Assembly (NCBI RefSeq): GCF_965662675.1
Contig: NZ_CBFIIK010000004.1
Location: 30,510 to 94,509, forward strand
Source: Roseicyclus sp965662675
GTDB taxonomy: Bacteria; Pseudomonadota; Alphaproteobacteria; Rhodobacterales; Rhodobacteraceae
DNA length: 64,000 bases
Reading direction: 5' to 3'
The notes below the pieces were generated by a model. The model saw nothing but the letters and a program-made list of their open reading frames with translations, was not told the origin of the DNA and did no database searches. Positions 52,993 through 61,707 of the stretch are shown here, one piece after another. Position numbers and translations under genes: made by a program. The number at the start of each line of letters is the position of its first letter. The first letter of the stretch is position 1.

Positions 52993-53020
52993 TTGGATTA
53001 TCGGCAAAATCCGCTATATC
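52993..53020 (+). promoter_or_regulatory. Candidate promoter of the N-formylglutamate amidohydrolase gene
   Basis: TTGGAT (52993-52998) and TATATC (53015-53020) are 16 bp apart, 30 bp before the ATG at 53050. It is divergent from the tRNA-Val promoter, with which it nearly abuts. Confidence 0.45.
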
Positions 53021-53049
53021 ATGAGACTTGAAGTTTGAACGGAGCGTCG

Positions 53050-53907
53050 ATGCAGCCTGCCTTTCGCCTTGTGTGTCCCGATGAGTTGTTGACGCCCGTG
53101 GTCGTTGCCTCGCCGCATTCGGGACGGCATTATCCAACGGCGTTCTTGCAGGCGAGCGTCTTGGATGATGCCGGCGTCAGATCGTCTGAAGATGCCTATA
53201 TGGATCTGTTGGTCGCACAGGCACCCAGCCTTGGCGCCCCGCTTTTGGCGGCGGAATATCCGCGTGCTTGGCTGGATCTGAACCGCAGCCCCGATGAATT
53301 GGATCCCGCCGTGGTCGAGGGGGTCGCCCGTGTGATGCAGACGCCGCGGATTTCCTCGGGGTTGGGTGTGATTCCCCGCGTCGTGGCCAATGGCCGCGCG
53401 ATTTACCGCGGCAAGATCACCCGCGCCGAGGCCGAGGCGCGTATTGCACAGGTCTGGCGGCCCTATCACGCTGCGCTCGAAGGGTTGATGCACACGGCCC
53501 ACGCCGCTTTTGGCGAGGCAGTCCTTTTGGACTTCCATTCCATGCCGCATGAAGCACTCGACAGCGTCGCGCGGCCCGGCCGGCCGCGGCCGCAGGTGGT
53601 GTTGGGTGATCGATTCGGGGCATCGGCGGCCGGTGAGATCCTCGATGCGCTTGAGGATGGGTTTTTGGGCGAAGGTTTGAGCGTGATCCGCAATGCGCCC
53701 TTTGCAGGCGCTTTTGTCACGCAGCATTACGGGCGCCCCTCGCGGGGGTGGCACGCGGTGCAGATCGAAATCGATCGCGGCCTTTACATGGATGAGCGCG
53801 CGCTGCGCCGAAATGCGGATTTCGACAGCGTCCAGGATATCATTACGCGTGTCATTACGCGCGTCATCATCGCACGGCCGGGCCGGGTGCCACTGGCCGC
53901 GCAATAA
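53050..53907 (+). CDS. N-formylglutamate amidohydrolase family protein
   Basis: The 285-residue protein has the family segments ASPHSGRHYP (residues 19-28), RAWLDLNRSPDELDP and FHSMPHEA, which supply metal/substrate His, Asp and Arg residues. In histidine use, HutG splits N-formylglutamate to formate and glutamate; no hut genes are adjacent, so the role is open. The ATG at 53050, after GGAG, is preferred to a TTG at 53035. Confidence 0.87.
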   Translation: MQPAFRLVCPDELLTPVVVASPHSGRHYPTAFLQASVLDDAGVRSSEDAYMDLLVAQAPSLGAPLLAAEYPRAWLDLNRSPDELDPAVVEGVARVMQTPRISSGLGVIPRVVANGRAIYRGKITRAEAEARIAQVWRPYHAALEGLMHTAHAAFGEAVLLDFHSMPHEALDSVARPGRPRPQVVLGDRFGASAAGEILDALEDGFLGEGLSVIRNAPFAGAFVTQHYGRPSRGWHAVQIEIDRGLYMDERALRRNADFDSVQDIITRVITRVIIARPGRVPLAAQ

Positions 53908-53922
53908 GGCACGGCCTGATTT

Positions 53923-53977
53923 GGGGGCTCTGCCCCCGGCCTTCGGCCTCCCCCGGGATATTTGGAAAACGAAGAAG
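53923..53977 (+). repeat. Palindromic repeat, copy D
   Basis: The order is GGGGGC-TCT-GCCCCC hairpin, GGCCTTCGGCC mini-palindrome, CCCCCGGGATATTTGG core and an AAAACGAAGAAG tail. It fills the gap between convergent genes (formylglutamate amidohydrolase-like and dinB). It is the best-formed copy and serves as reference for the family. Confidence 0.82.
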
Positions 53978-53984
53978 CGGGTGC

Positions 53985-55238
53985 TTATCGCAGTGCCCGC
54001 CCCTTGAGGATGGCATCGGCCCCGAAGCGAGCGCGGATCATGTCAGTGGCACGCTCGGTGGCGGCGCGGCGTGCTTGGTCCGGATCGAGCAGATCACCGC
54101 CGCGATCCGCCGCGTCAGCGGGGACAAGTTCGGAAAGGCCAAGGCCGATGAGCCGATAGGGTTTGGGATGGTCGGTCTGAACCAACAGCGCATGGGCCAT
54201 GCGGTAGATGCGGTCGGCGATCTGGGTGCCGTCATCGAGCGAGGCGCGTCGGGTGAGCAATTTGAAATCGTTGCGCTTGAGCTTGAGCGTCACGACGCGT
54301 CCGGCCAGCCCCTTTGCCTTGGCGCGGTCGGAGATTTTCTCGGCCAAGCGCCAGATATGGCCATCGAGCAGCTCGGGATCAGAAATGTCATCGCTGAAGG
54401 TCGTCTCGTTCGAGATCGATTTGACAGCCCGGTCCGGGCTGATGCGGCGGGTATCTTCGCCGCGCGCCAGATGGAACAAGCGCTCGCCCATGGTGCCGAA
54501 ACGGGCGTGCAGATCTTTGCGCTCCCAGCGGCGGAGGTCCGCGAAGCTTCGGATCCCGACTTGTTCCAGTGATGTCTGGCCGGCCGCCCCGATACCCCAG
54601 ATCATGCGCACGGGCTTGTCGCGCAGAAAATCCATCGTTTCGGCCCGCCCGATCACCGAAAAGCCGCGTGGTTTGTCGAGATCGGAGGCGAGCTTGGCCA
54701 GAAACTTGTTGTGCGACAACCCGATGGAGCCGGTGATCCCCAATTCGGTCTGCATCCGCTTGACCAGACCTGCCACGAGCACGGCGGGCGGCGCACCATG
54801 CAGGCGCGCGGTGCCGGACAGGTCGAGAAACGCCTCGTCAAGCGAGAGCGGTTCGATGGCTGGAGTCAGCTCGGCCATCATGGCGCGGATCTGGCGGCTG
54901 ACCTCGGCATAGACGTCCATGCGCCCGCGGATGACCACCGCCTCGGGGCAGAGTTTGAGCGCTTGGAACATCGGCATGGCTGAACGCACGCCCTTGATGC
55001 GCGCGATATAGCAGGCCGTCGAGACCACGCCGCGCCGACCGCCGCCGATGATCACGGGCTTGTCGCGCAGTTCGGGATTGTCGCGTTTCTCGACCGAGGC
55101 ATAGAAGGCGTCGCAATCCATATGGGCGATGGAGAGATCCCAAAGCTCGGGATGTACGGTGATGCGAGGGCTGGCGCAGGCGGGGCAGCGCGCGCGCTGG
55201 TCAAAACAGGTCAGGCAATCGCGGCACAGGCTGGGCAT
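53985..55238 (-). CDS. dinB: DNA polymerase IV with N-terminal zinc-finger-like extension
   Basis: This is a Y-family error-prone polymerase for translesion synthesis. The catalytic motifs MDCDAFYASVEKRDNP and LSLDEAFLDLS are present, with thumb and little-finger domains in a 417-residue chain. An extra ~35 residues at the N-terminus carry CRDCLTC...CPAC, a likely zinc ribbon not found in E. coli DinB. It converges on repeat copy D. Confidence 0.92.
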   Translation of the reverse strand: MPSLCRDCLTCFDQRARCPACASPRITVHPELWDLSIAHMDCDAFYASVEKRDNPELRDKPVIIGGGRRGVVSTACYIARIKGVRSAMPMFQALKLCPEAVVIRGRMDVYAEVSRQIRAMMAELTPAIEPLSLDEAFLDLSGTARLHGAPPAVLVAGLVKRMQTELGITGSIGLSHNKFLAKLASDLDKPRGFSVIGRAETMDFLRDKPVRMIWGIGAAGQTSLEQVGIRSFADLRRWERKDLHARFGTMGERLFHLARGEDTRRISPDRAVKSISNETTFSDDISDPELLDGHIWRLAEKISDRAKAKGLAGRVVTLKLKRNDFKLLTRRASLDDGTQIADRIYRMAHALLVQTDHPKPYRLIGLGLSELVPADAADRGGDLLDPDQARRAATERATDMIRARFGADAILKGRALR

Positions 55239-55367
55239 GATGCGAGGATAAGCCGTTTCAACGGATGACGGAAGGTATCGCGGCAGGGCGCATTACGGCT
55301 GGCATTACGGGGGCGAAGACCGCATATCATGGGTAAGAAGCCCGAAATCCAATAGACGAGTAACCAA

Positions 55368-56255
55368 ATGGACCAATTGATGACGGAAATACTGGGCGGA
55401 AACATCGTTATATTGCTGTTTGCGCTGTTCATCATCCTTTGTATTTTCCTTGCGATCCGCATCGTGCCGCAATCCGAGCAGCATGTGGTTGAGCGCTTTG
55501 GGCGGTTGCGCCTTGTGCTGGGGCCGGGGATCAACTTCATCGTGCCGTTTTTGGATCGGATCGCGCATAAGGTGTCGATCCTCGAGCGGCAGTTGCCCAC
55601 CGCCAGCCAAGATGCGATCACCACCGACAACGTGCTTTTGGTCGTTGAGACGAGCGTGTTCTACCGCGTGCTGCATCCCGAGCGGACGGTCTATCGTATC
55701 CGCGATGTCGATGCCGCGATCGCCACCACCGTTGCGGGGATCGTGCGCGCCGAGATCGGGAAGATGGAACTGGACGAGGTGCAATCGAACCGTTCAAGCC
55801 TGATCTTGCGGATCAAGGAGGCGGTCGAGGGGGCCGTCGATGATTGGGGGATCGAGGTGACGCGCGCCGAAATCCTCGATGTGGGTCTCGATCAGGCGAC
55901 GCGCGATGCGATGCTGCAGCAGTTGAACGCCGAACGCGAACGGCGCGCCGCCGTGACGCGGGCCGAGGGGCAGAGACGCGCCGTCGAACTGGCCGCCGAT
56001 GCCGAGCTTTACGCCGCCCGCCAGCAAGCCGAGGCGCGCCGGGTCGAAGCCGATGCCGAGGCCTATGCCACGGGCGTCGTTGCCGAGGCGATCGCAAAGG
56101 GCGGGCTGGAGGCGGTGCAATACAATATTGCGCTCGAACAGGTGAAGGCCATCGGGCAGGTCGGCAAGGGGCAGGGCAGCCAGACGATCATCGTGCCCGC
56201 CGATGCGGTCGATGCCTTTGGCAAGGCGTTTTCGATGCTGAAAGGGCGTAGCTGA
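55368..56255 (+). CDS. SPFH-domain (stomatin/paraslipin) membrane protein
   Basis: The 295-residue protein has one N-terminal transmembrane segment (residues 10-30), then an SPFH/Band 7 domain (EQHVVERFGRLRLVLGPGINFIVP) and a long Ala/Glu/Arg-rich helical C-terminal part suited to oligomer formation. It resembles QmcA. It overlaps the nfeD gene by one base (TGATG); SPFH-NfeD pairs are conserved and act in membrane quality control. Confidence 0.92.
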   Translation: MDQLMTEILGGNIVILLFALFIILCIFLAIRIVPQSEQHVVERFGRLRLVLGPGINFIVPFLDRIAHKVSILERQLPTASQDAITTDNVLLVVETSVFYRVLHPERTVYRIRDVDAAIATTVAGIVRAEIGKMELDEVQSNRSSLILRIKEAVEGAVDDWGIEVTRAEILDVGLDQATRDAMLQQLNAERERRAAVTRAEGQRRAVELAADAELYAARQQAEARRVEADAEAYATGVVAEAIAKGGLEAVQYNIALEQVKAIGQVGKGQGSQTIIVPADAVDAFGKAFSMLKGRS

Positions 56256-56539
56256 TGTGGGCGGCCTGGTGGGTTTGGGGCGCGGCGGCGGCCTTGCTTG
56301 CGATCGGTGAGGTTTTGTTGCCGAGTTTCGTGTTGTTGGGATTTGCGCTGGGCGCGGCCGTGGTGGCGGCGCTTTTGCTGTTCGGCGGTCCCTTGTCGGT
56401 CGGGCTGGCGGGATCTTTGCCGCTTTTGCTGCTCGTTTTCGCGATTGTCTCGCTGGTGAGCTGGTTGGCGCTGCGGCGCTGGGTCGGGGTCTATCGCGGG
56501 CAGGTCAAGAGTTTCGACCACGATATCAACGACAATTAA
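56255..56539 (+). CDS. NfeD-like membrane protein
   Basis: This short NfeD-type partner of the SPFH protein has 94 residues. Three hydrophobic segments (about residues 3-22, 25-45 and 46-70) are followed by a short tail; it lacks the protease domain of long NfeD and has little or none of the usual soluble β-barrel. It overlaps the convergent pyrF by 4 nt. Confidence 0.85.
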   Translation: MWAAWWVWGAAAALLAIGEVLLPSFVLLGFALGAAVVAALLLFGGPLSVGLAGSLPLLLLVFAIVSLVSWLALRRWVGVYRGQVKSFDHDINDN

Positions 56540-57231
56540 ACGGTCGCCAGCTGCGCCAGGATCGCTTGTGCTGCGGCGCGGGGATCGGGCGATTGCCAGA
56601 TCGGGCGGCCGATGACGATGTGGTCGGCACCATCGGCGATGGCCTGTGCCGGGGTTGCCACGCGTTTTTGGTCGCCCAGATCCGCGCCGCCCGGGCGCAC
56701 ACCGGGGGTGACGATCAGGCGACCTTTGGCTTGGGGCAAGGCACGGATCATCGCGGCCTCTTGCGGAGAGGCGATGACGCCATCGGCGCCCGCCTCAAAT
56801 GCGCGCGCGGCACGGGTTGTCACGATCTCGGCGATATCGCCGGGCACGATCAGGTTGGCATCCAGATCCGCGCGGTCGTTGGAGGTAAGGATCGTCACGG
56901 CCAAGATCTTGAGTGGCGTGCCTGATGCCCCCTCTTTGGCGGCGCGCACGACCTGTGGGTCGCCATGGACGGTGAGAAAGTCGAAATCGAACCCCGCGAT
57001 CCCGCGAACAGCCTTTTCGACCGTCGCGCCGATATCGAAGAACTTCATGTCCAGAAAGACGCGCTTGCCATGCTCGTGCTTGAGTTCATTGGCCAGCCCA
57101 AGACCGCCGCCGGTCAGCATGCCTAGCCCGATCTTGTAGAAATCGACCATTGTGCCAAGGCGCTCGGCCACATTGAGACCTTCGATGGCGTTGGGAACAT
57201 CGAGCGCGACGATCAGGCGGTCATCGGACAT
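56536..57231 (-). CDS. pyrF: Orotidine 5'-phosphate decarboxylase
   Basis: PyrF makes UMP in pyrimidine synthesis. The 231-residue TIM-barrel protein has the catalytic DMKFFDIGATVEKAV Asp-Lys-Asp segment (about residues 60-75) and the phosphate-binding VTPGVRP motif. The ATG at 57231 is preferred to a GTG three codons upstream. Confidence 0.94.
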   Translation of the reverse strand: MSDDRLIVALDVPNAIEGLNVAERLGTMVDFYKIGLGMLTGGGLGLANELKHEHGKRVFLDMKFFDIGATVEKAVRGIAGFDFDFLTVHGDPQVVRAAKEGASGTPLKILAVTILTSNDRADLDANLIVPGDIAEIVTTRAARAFEAGADGVIASPQEAAMIRALPQAKGRLIVTPGVRPGGADLGDQKRVATPAQAIADGADHIVIGRPIWQSPDPRAAAQAILAQLATV

Positions 57232-57587
57232 GCTTGGCACCTTTCGGTTCGGGGATCGCCCGTTCCTAGGTGGCGAATGGCGCCATGTCCATATGAAGTG
57301 CCAAATCTGCGGGTCGACACCGTTTTTGGTGGATCAGATGGGCGGGAAACAAGTCGGGGGGCGCCTATACTCGGGTCGACGCCCCCCTTTCGCGATTAGT
57401 ACACACGCAACCGCGATGAAACTTTTGACACTGTTTGCAACTTTAGTCGCACCGAATGTTGATGTCGAGACCTTGTTGCGTCTTGCAGGTCAAGAATTTG
57501 CTTCCCACATGAAGATCGAGGCCCAATGGCCACCATGCCGCGAGACGGGTGGTTGCCGACCGGGCGCTTGGAAAAGGAGATACGAAG
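57232..57587. promoter_or_regulatory. Intergenic region before clpB, with stem-loop and candidate RpoH promoter
   Basis: There is no gene in this 356-nt stretch. A GGGGGGCG/CGCCCCCC stem of 8 bp with a 17-nt loop lies at 57356-57388. CTTGCA (57482-57487) and TCCCACAT (57503-57510) are 15 bp apart and recall the heat-shock sigma-32 promoter pattern (CTTGAA - CCCATNT), which would suit clpB. Both are seen by eye only. Confidence 0.4.
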
Positions 57588-60203
57588 ATGAACTTGGATA
57601 AGTTCACCGATCGCGCCCGTGGCTTTTTGCAAGCCGCCCAAACGATCGCCCAACGCGAAGACCACCAGAAACTCGGTCCCGAACATATCCTCAAAGCATT
57701 GATGGATGATGAACAGGGGATGGCCGCCGCGCTGATAAAACGCGCAGGCGGCGCGCCCGAGCGGGTGCGCGAGTCGGTCGATCTTGCCATGTCGCGCATT
57801 CCCAAGGTGACGGGCGATGCGGGTGGGCTGGTGTCCGACCGGCAGTTGGTCAAAGTGCTGGACGAGGCCGAGAAGCTCTCGAAAAAGGCCGGCGATAGTT
57901 TCGTTGCGGTTGAGCGGATGCTGACAGCACTTGCGGTGGTGCAAAGCCCCGCGCGCGAGGCGTTGGAGGCGGGCGCGGTGAATGCCCAATCGCTGAACAC
58001 AGCGATCAACGATCTGCGCAAGGGGCGGACCGCCGATTCGGCGGGGGCCGAGGATAGTTATGACGCGCTCAAGAAATATGCCCGCGACCTGACCGAGGCC
58101 GCGCGCGAGGGCAAGATCGACCCGATCATCGGACGCGACGAAGAGATTCGCCGTGCGATGCAGGTTCTCAGCCGTCGTACCAAGAACAACCCGGTGCTGA
58201 TCGGCGAGCCCGGCGTCGGCAAGACCGCCATCGCCGAGGGGCTGGCGCTCAGGATCGTCAATGGCGATGTGCCGGAAAGCCTGCGCAACAAGACATTGAT
58301 GGCGCTTGACATGGGCGCGCTGATCGCGGGCGCGAAATATCGCGGCGAGTTCGAAGAGCGGCTCAAGGCCGTTTTGGGCGAGATCACGGCCGCCGCCGGT
58401 GAGATTATCCTTTTCATCGACGAGATGCACACGTTGGTCGGTGCCGGCAAATCGGATGGCGCGATGGATGCCGCCAACCTGATCAAGCCGGCTTTGGCGC
58501 GGGGTGAATTGCACTGCGTGGGGGCCACGACGCTCGATGAATACCGCAAGTACGTGGAAAAGGACGCGGCGCTGGCCCGGCGGTTCCAGCCTTTGATCGT
58601 CGAGGAACCGACGGTCGAGGATACGGTGTCGATCCTGCGCGGGATCAAGGAGAAATACGAGTTGCACCACGGCGTGCGCATCTCGGATGCTGCGCTGGTG
58701 GCGGCGGCCACGCTTTCGCATCGCTATATCACCGACCGCTTTCTGCCTGACAAGGCGATCGACCTGATGGATGAGGCCGCCTCGCGCCTGCGGATGGAGG
58801 TGGACAGCAAGCCCGAGGAACTCGACGCGCTGGATCGCCAGATCCTGCAGATGCAGATCGAGGCTGAGGCGCTGAAAAAGGAAGACGATCAAGCCTCGAA
58901 GGATCGGCTGGAAAAGCTGGTGCGCGAGTTGGGCGATCTGCAACAGCAATCCGCCGAGATGACCGCCAAATGGCAGGGCGAGCGCGACAAGCTGGATCGG
59001 GCGCGCACGCTGAAGGAACAGCTGGATCAAAAGCGGGCCGAGCTGGATCAGGCCAAGCGCAACGGCGATCTCGCGAAGGCGGGCGAGTTGTCCTATGGCG
59101 TGATCCCGCAGCTTGAAAAGGAACTCGCGAGCGCCGAGGCGCAAGATGAGGATGTGATGGTCGAAGAGGCCGTGCGCCCCGAACAGATCGCCGCCGTGGT
59201 GGAACGCTGGACCGGCATCCCCATGTCCAAGATGCTCGAGGGCGAGCGCGAGAAACTCCTCAAGATGGAGGAGGAGTTGGGCAAGCGTGTCATCGGCCAG
59301 ATGCAGGCGGTCGAGGCCGTCAGCCGTGCCGTTCGCCGTGCGCGGGCTGGCTTGCAAGATGAGAACCGGCCGCTTGGCTCGTTCCTGTTCCTTGGGCCGA
59401 CCGGCGTGGGCAAGACCGAATTGACCAAGGCTTTGGCTGCTTACCTGTTCGATGATGATCAGGCGATGGTGCGCATCGACATGTCGGAATTCATGGAGAA
59501 GCATTCGGTCGCCCGGCTGATCGGCGCACCACCGGGCTATGTCGGCTATGATGAGGGTGGCGTGCTGACCGAGGCTGTGCGGCGGCGCCCCTATCAGGTG
59601 ATCTTGTTCGACGAGGTCGAAAAGGCCCATCCCGAGGTGTTCAACGTGCTTTTGCAGGTGCTTGATGACGGTATCTTGACCGATGGTCAGGGGCGGCGGG
59701 TCGATTTCAAGCAAACCTTAATCGTGCTGACATCGAACCTTGGTAGCCAAGCGCTCAGCCAATTGCCCGATGGTGTCGATGCGTCCGCTGCCAAGCATGA
59801 TGTGATGGAGGCGGTCCGCGCCCATTTCCGGCCCGAGTTCTTGAACCGGCTCGACGATATGATCGTTTTCGACCGGCTCACGCGGGATGATATGGACGGG
59901 ATCGTCGCGATCCAGCTGGGCCTGTTGGAAAAGCGGCTTGCCGCGCGCAAGATCACGCTCGATCTGGACAAGGATGCCCGGCACTGGCTGGCCGATGAAG
60001 GCTACGATCCCGTCTTTGGGGCGCGCCCCCTCAAGCGCGTGATCCAGCGCAGTCTGCAAGACCAGTTGGCCGAGATGATCCTTGCCGGTGACATTGGCGA
60101 TGGTGCTACGGTGCATGTTACCGTCGGCCCCGACGGGCTGATGGTGGGCGACCGTTTGGCACCATCCAAGCGGCCCAAGCCCGACGAGGCCGTGCTGCAC
60201 TGA
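57588..60203 (+). CDS. clpB: ATP-dependent chaperone ClpB
   Basis: ClpB resolves protein aggregates with DnaK. The 871-residue protein has the N-terminal Clp repeat domain (residues 1-150), the first AAA+ domain (GEPGVGKTAIAEG), the coiled-coil middle domain (about 400-525) and the second AAA+ domain (GPTGVGKTELTK). AAAAGGAGAT precedes the ATG at 57588. Upstream DNA holds a candidate heat-shock promoter. Confidence 0.97.
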   Translation: MNLDKFTDRARGFLQAAQTIAQREDHQKLGPEHILKALMDDEQGMAAALIKRAGGAPERVRESVDLAMSRIPKVTGDAGGLVSDRQLVKVLDEAEKLSKKAGDSFVAVERMLTALAVVQSPAREALEAGAVNAQSLNTAINDLRKGRTADSAGAEDSYDALKKYARDLTEAAREGKIDPIIGRDEEIRRAMQVLSRRTKNNPVLIGEPGVGKTAIAEGLALRIVNGDVPESLRNKTLMALDMGALIAGAKYRGEFEERLKAVLGEITAAAGEIILFIDEMHTLVGAGKSDGAMDAANLIKPALARGELHCVGATTLDEYRKYVEKDAALARRFQPLIVEEPTVEDTVSILRGIKEKYELHHGVRISDAALVAAATLSHRYITDRFLPDKAIDLMDEAASRLRMEVDSKPEELDALDRQILQMQIEAEALKKEDDQASKDRLEKLVRELGDLQQQSAEMTAKWQGERDKLDRARTLKEQLDQKRAELDQAKRNGDLAKAGELSYGVIPQLEKELASAEAQDEDVMVEEAVRPEQIAAVVERWTGIPMSKMLEGEREKLLKMEEELGKRVIGQMQAVEAVSRAVRRARAGLQDENRPLGSFLFLGPTGVGKTELTKALAAYLFDDDQAMVRIDMSEFMEKHSVARLIGAPPGYVGYDEGGVLTEAVRRRPYQVILFDEVEKAHPEVFNVLLQVLDDGILTDGQGRRVDFKQTLIVLTSNLGSQALSQLPDGVDASAAKHDVMEAVRAHFRPEFLNRLDDMIVFDRLTRDDMDGIVAIQLGLLEKRLAARKITLDLDKDARHWLADEGYDPVFGARPLKRVIQRSLQDQLAEMILAGDIGDGATVHVTVGPDGLMVGDRLAPSKRPKPDEAVLH

Positions 60204-60242
60204 TCTTTATCTGATCAGATGATCGATATGCTGGAAAGAAGA

Positions 60243-60275
60243 GGCCCCCGTGAGGCGATCACGGGGGCCTTTGTT
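60243..60275 (+). terminator. Terminator after clpB
   Basis: GGCCCCCGTGA and TCACGGGGGCC form an 11-bp stem with a GGCGA loop region, followed by TTTGTTT. It lies between convergent clpB and the fasciclin gene. Confidence 0.85.
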
Positions 60276-60298
60276 TCGCGATGGTGGTCGCCCGGCGC

Positions 60299-60793
60299 TC
60301 AGCGCGGCAGCAGCACCTTGTCGATGACATGGATCACACCGTTAGAGGCGATGATATCGGCCTGAATGACGGTGGAATCATTCACGCGCACGCCGTGGCG
60401 GCCATCAACATGGACGTTCTGGCCTTGAACCGTTGCGACGGCGAGGCGCTGGCCGGCCAGCTGATCCGAGGTCACGGCGCCGGGGACGACATGATAGGTG
60501 AGGATCGACACGAGCTGATCACGGTTTTCGGGGCGCAGCAGCGTCTCGACCGTGCCGGCGGGAAGCGCGGCAAATGCGGCGTCGGTCGGCGCGAAGACCG
60601 TGAAGGGCCCATCGCTCTTGAGGGTATCGACAAGCCCTGCGGCCTGAACGGCGGCGACGAGTGTCGTGAACTGGCCAGCGGATGCGGCGATATCGACGAT
60701 GTCGGGCTCGCTTGTCATCATCGGCGTGCAGCCTGCGATCAGGGCGGTGAGGCCGGCGGCACCGGTCAGTTTCAAGATAAAGCGACGGTTCAT
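60299..60793 (-). CDS. Fasciclin-domain lipoprotein
   Basis: The 164-residue protein has a lipoprotein signal (MNRRFILKLTGAAGLTALIAGC, Cys about residue 22) and one fasciclin (FAS1) domain with the motifs GPFTVFAPTDAAFAAL and LTYHVVPG. FAS1 proteins act in adhesion; in Rhodobacter some are induced by singlet oxygen. The neighbouring gene encodes a close paralogue with a different export signal, so this looks like a local duplication. Confidence 0.92.
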   Translation of the reverse strand: MNRRFILKLTGAAGLTALIAGCTPMMTSEPDIVDIAASAGQFTTLVAAVQAAGLVDTLKSDGPFTVFAPTDAAFAALPAGTVETLLRPENRDQLVSILTYHVVPGAVTSDQLAGQRLAVATVQGQNVHVDGRHGVRVNDSTVIQADIIASNGVIHVIDKVLLPR

Positions 60794-60866
60794 GTTATCT
60801 CCTCTCTATTGGATAAAGGACGGGACTGTGTATGCCCGTCCGGTTACTCGTTGGTTTACACGTTGG

Positions 60867-60899
60867 ATCGCGGGGAACGGCGGCACCGCACCCCGCGAT
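60867..60899. repeat. 9-bp inverted repeat between the fasciclin genes
   Basis: ATCGCGGGG and CCCCGCGAT enclose 15 nt in the gap between the two tandem genes. A second stem, GACGGG/CCCGTC, lies at 60810-60835. There is no T-run on the minus strand, so these may set mRNA stability or expression ratio rather than terminate. Confidence 0.6.
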
Positions 60900-60906
60900 T
60901 GTTCGG

Positions 60907-61389
60907 TCACATCGCAGGCATGATCACCTTGTCGATGACATGGATCACGCCGTTGCTGGCTGCGATATCGGCCGAGACGACATTGGCGTCGTTGACCATG
61001 ACACCATTGTCGAGGTCGATGGTGATCTCGCCGCCCTGAACGGTTGCGGCCATCATGCCGTCAGTCAGATCCGTCGACATCACCGCGCCGGGCACGACGT
61101 GATAGGTCAGAATGGCGACCAGCTGGTCGCGATTCTCGGGCAGGAGCAGGCTTTCGACGGTGCCGGCGGGCAGGGCGGCGAAAGCTTCATCGGTGGGGGC
61201 GAAAACGGTGAACGGGCCTTCGCCCGAAAGTGTCTCGACCAGACCCGCGGCTTCGACGGCTGCGACCAGCGTGGTGAAGCTTCCGGCTTCGATCGCGGTT
61301 TCGACGATGGTCTTGCCGCCATGTGCGTCGGCGAATACCGGACCTGCAAGAATGGTGGTGGCCGCGAGGGCGATAAGTGTATTGCGCAT
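60907..61389 (-). CDS. Exported fasciclin-domain protein
   Basis: The 160-residue protein has a cleavable signal peptide (MRNTLIALAATTILAGPVFADA) and one FAS1 domain nearly parallel to that of the downstream lipoprotein (GPFTVFAPTDEAFAALPAGTVE, LTYHVVPGAV, SNGVIHVIDKV). AGGAG lies before the ATG at 61389. It is upstream of the lipoprotein gene on the same strand and divergent from msrP. Confidence 0.92.
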   Translation of the reverse strand: MRNTLIALAATTILAGPVFADAHGGKTIVETAIEAGSFTTLVAAVEAAGLVETLSGEGPFTVFAPTDEAFAALPAGTVESLLLPENRDQLVAILTYHVVPGAVMSTDLTDGMMAATVQGGEITIDLDNGVMVNDANVVSADIAASNGVIHVIDKVIMPAM

Positions 61390-61707
61390 CACAAACTCTC
61401 CTATGCGATATAACGAGCAGGGGGACTGGACCCTCCCGTCGCGGTGACAGGTGGCTTATGCGCAAGTGCTTTCAAGTGAAGCGGATTTGCGCCTGATGGC
61501 TTGACAGAATGCGCCGCAGGGCTAAGCCCGTGAATATCGGGAATTCTAATCAATTAGGCGTGAGATCATTTGAGATGGCGTGAATGAATCAGCGCAAATG
61601 TTTCATTCCATCACGTCGGAAAACAGTTTCGTGACCCGCTCTCGCGGCGCTTGGTTTTGGGTGCATATCGTGGGCACAGTAAATCGAAAGCAAAAAGGGA
61701 GGTACCC
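61390..61707. promoter_or_regulatory. Divergent fasciclin/msrP intergenic region
   Basis: There is no gene in this 318-nt stretch. An inverted repeat GAATGAA (61582-61588) / TTCATTC (61602-61608) is seen, flanked by GATGG and CCATC which extend the symmetry. It could be an operator for either gene. I cannot place convincing -35/-10 pairs. Confidence 0.35.

Noticed and set aside
57152..57601. Plus-strand frame of 149 codons between pyrF and clpB
   Set aside because: It overlaps the pyrF 5' end and runs into clpB, has no good ribosome site and covers a stem-loop and promoter-like sequence.
57396..59714. Long minus-strand open frame (772 codons) opposite clpB
   Set aside because: It is an antisense shadow; clpB is complete and typical on the plus strand.
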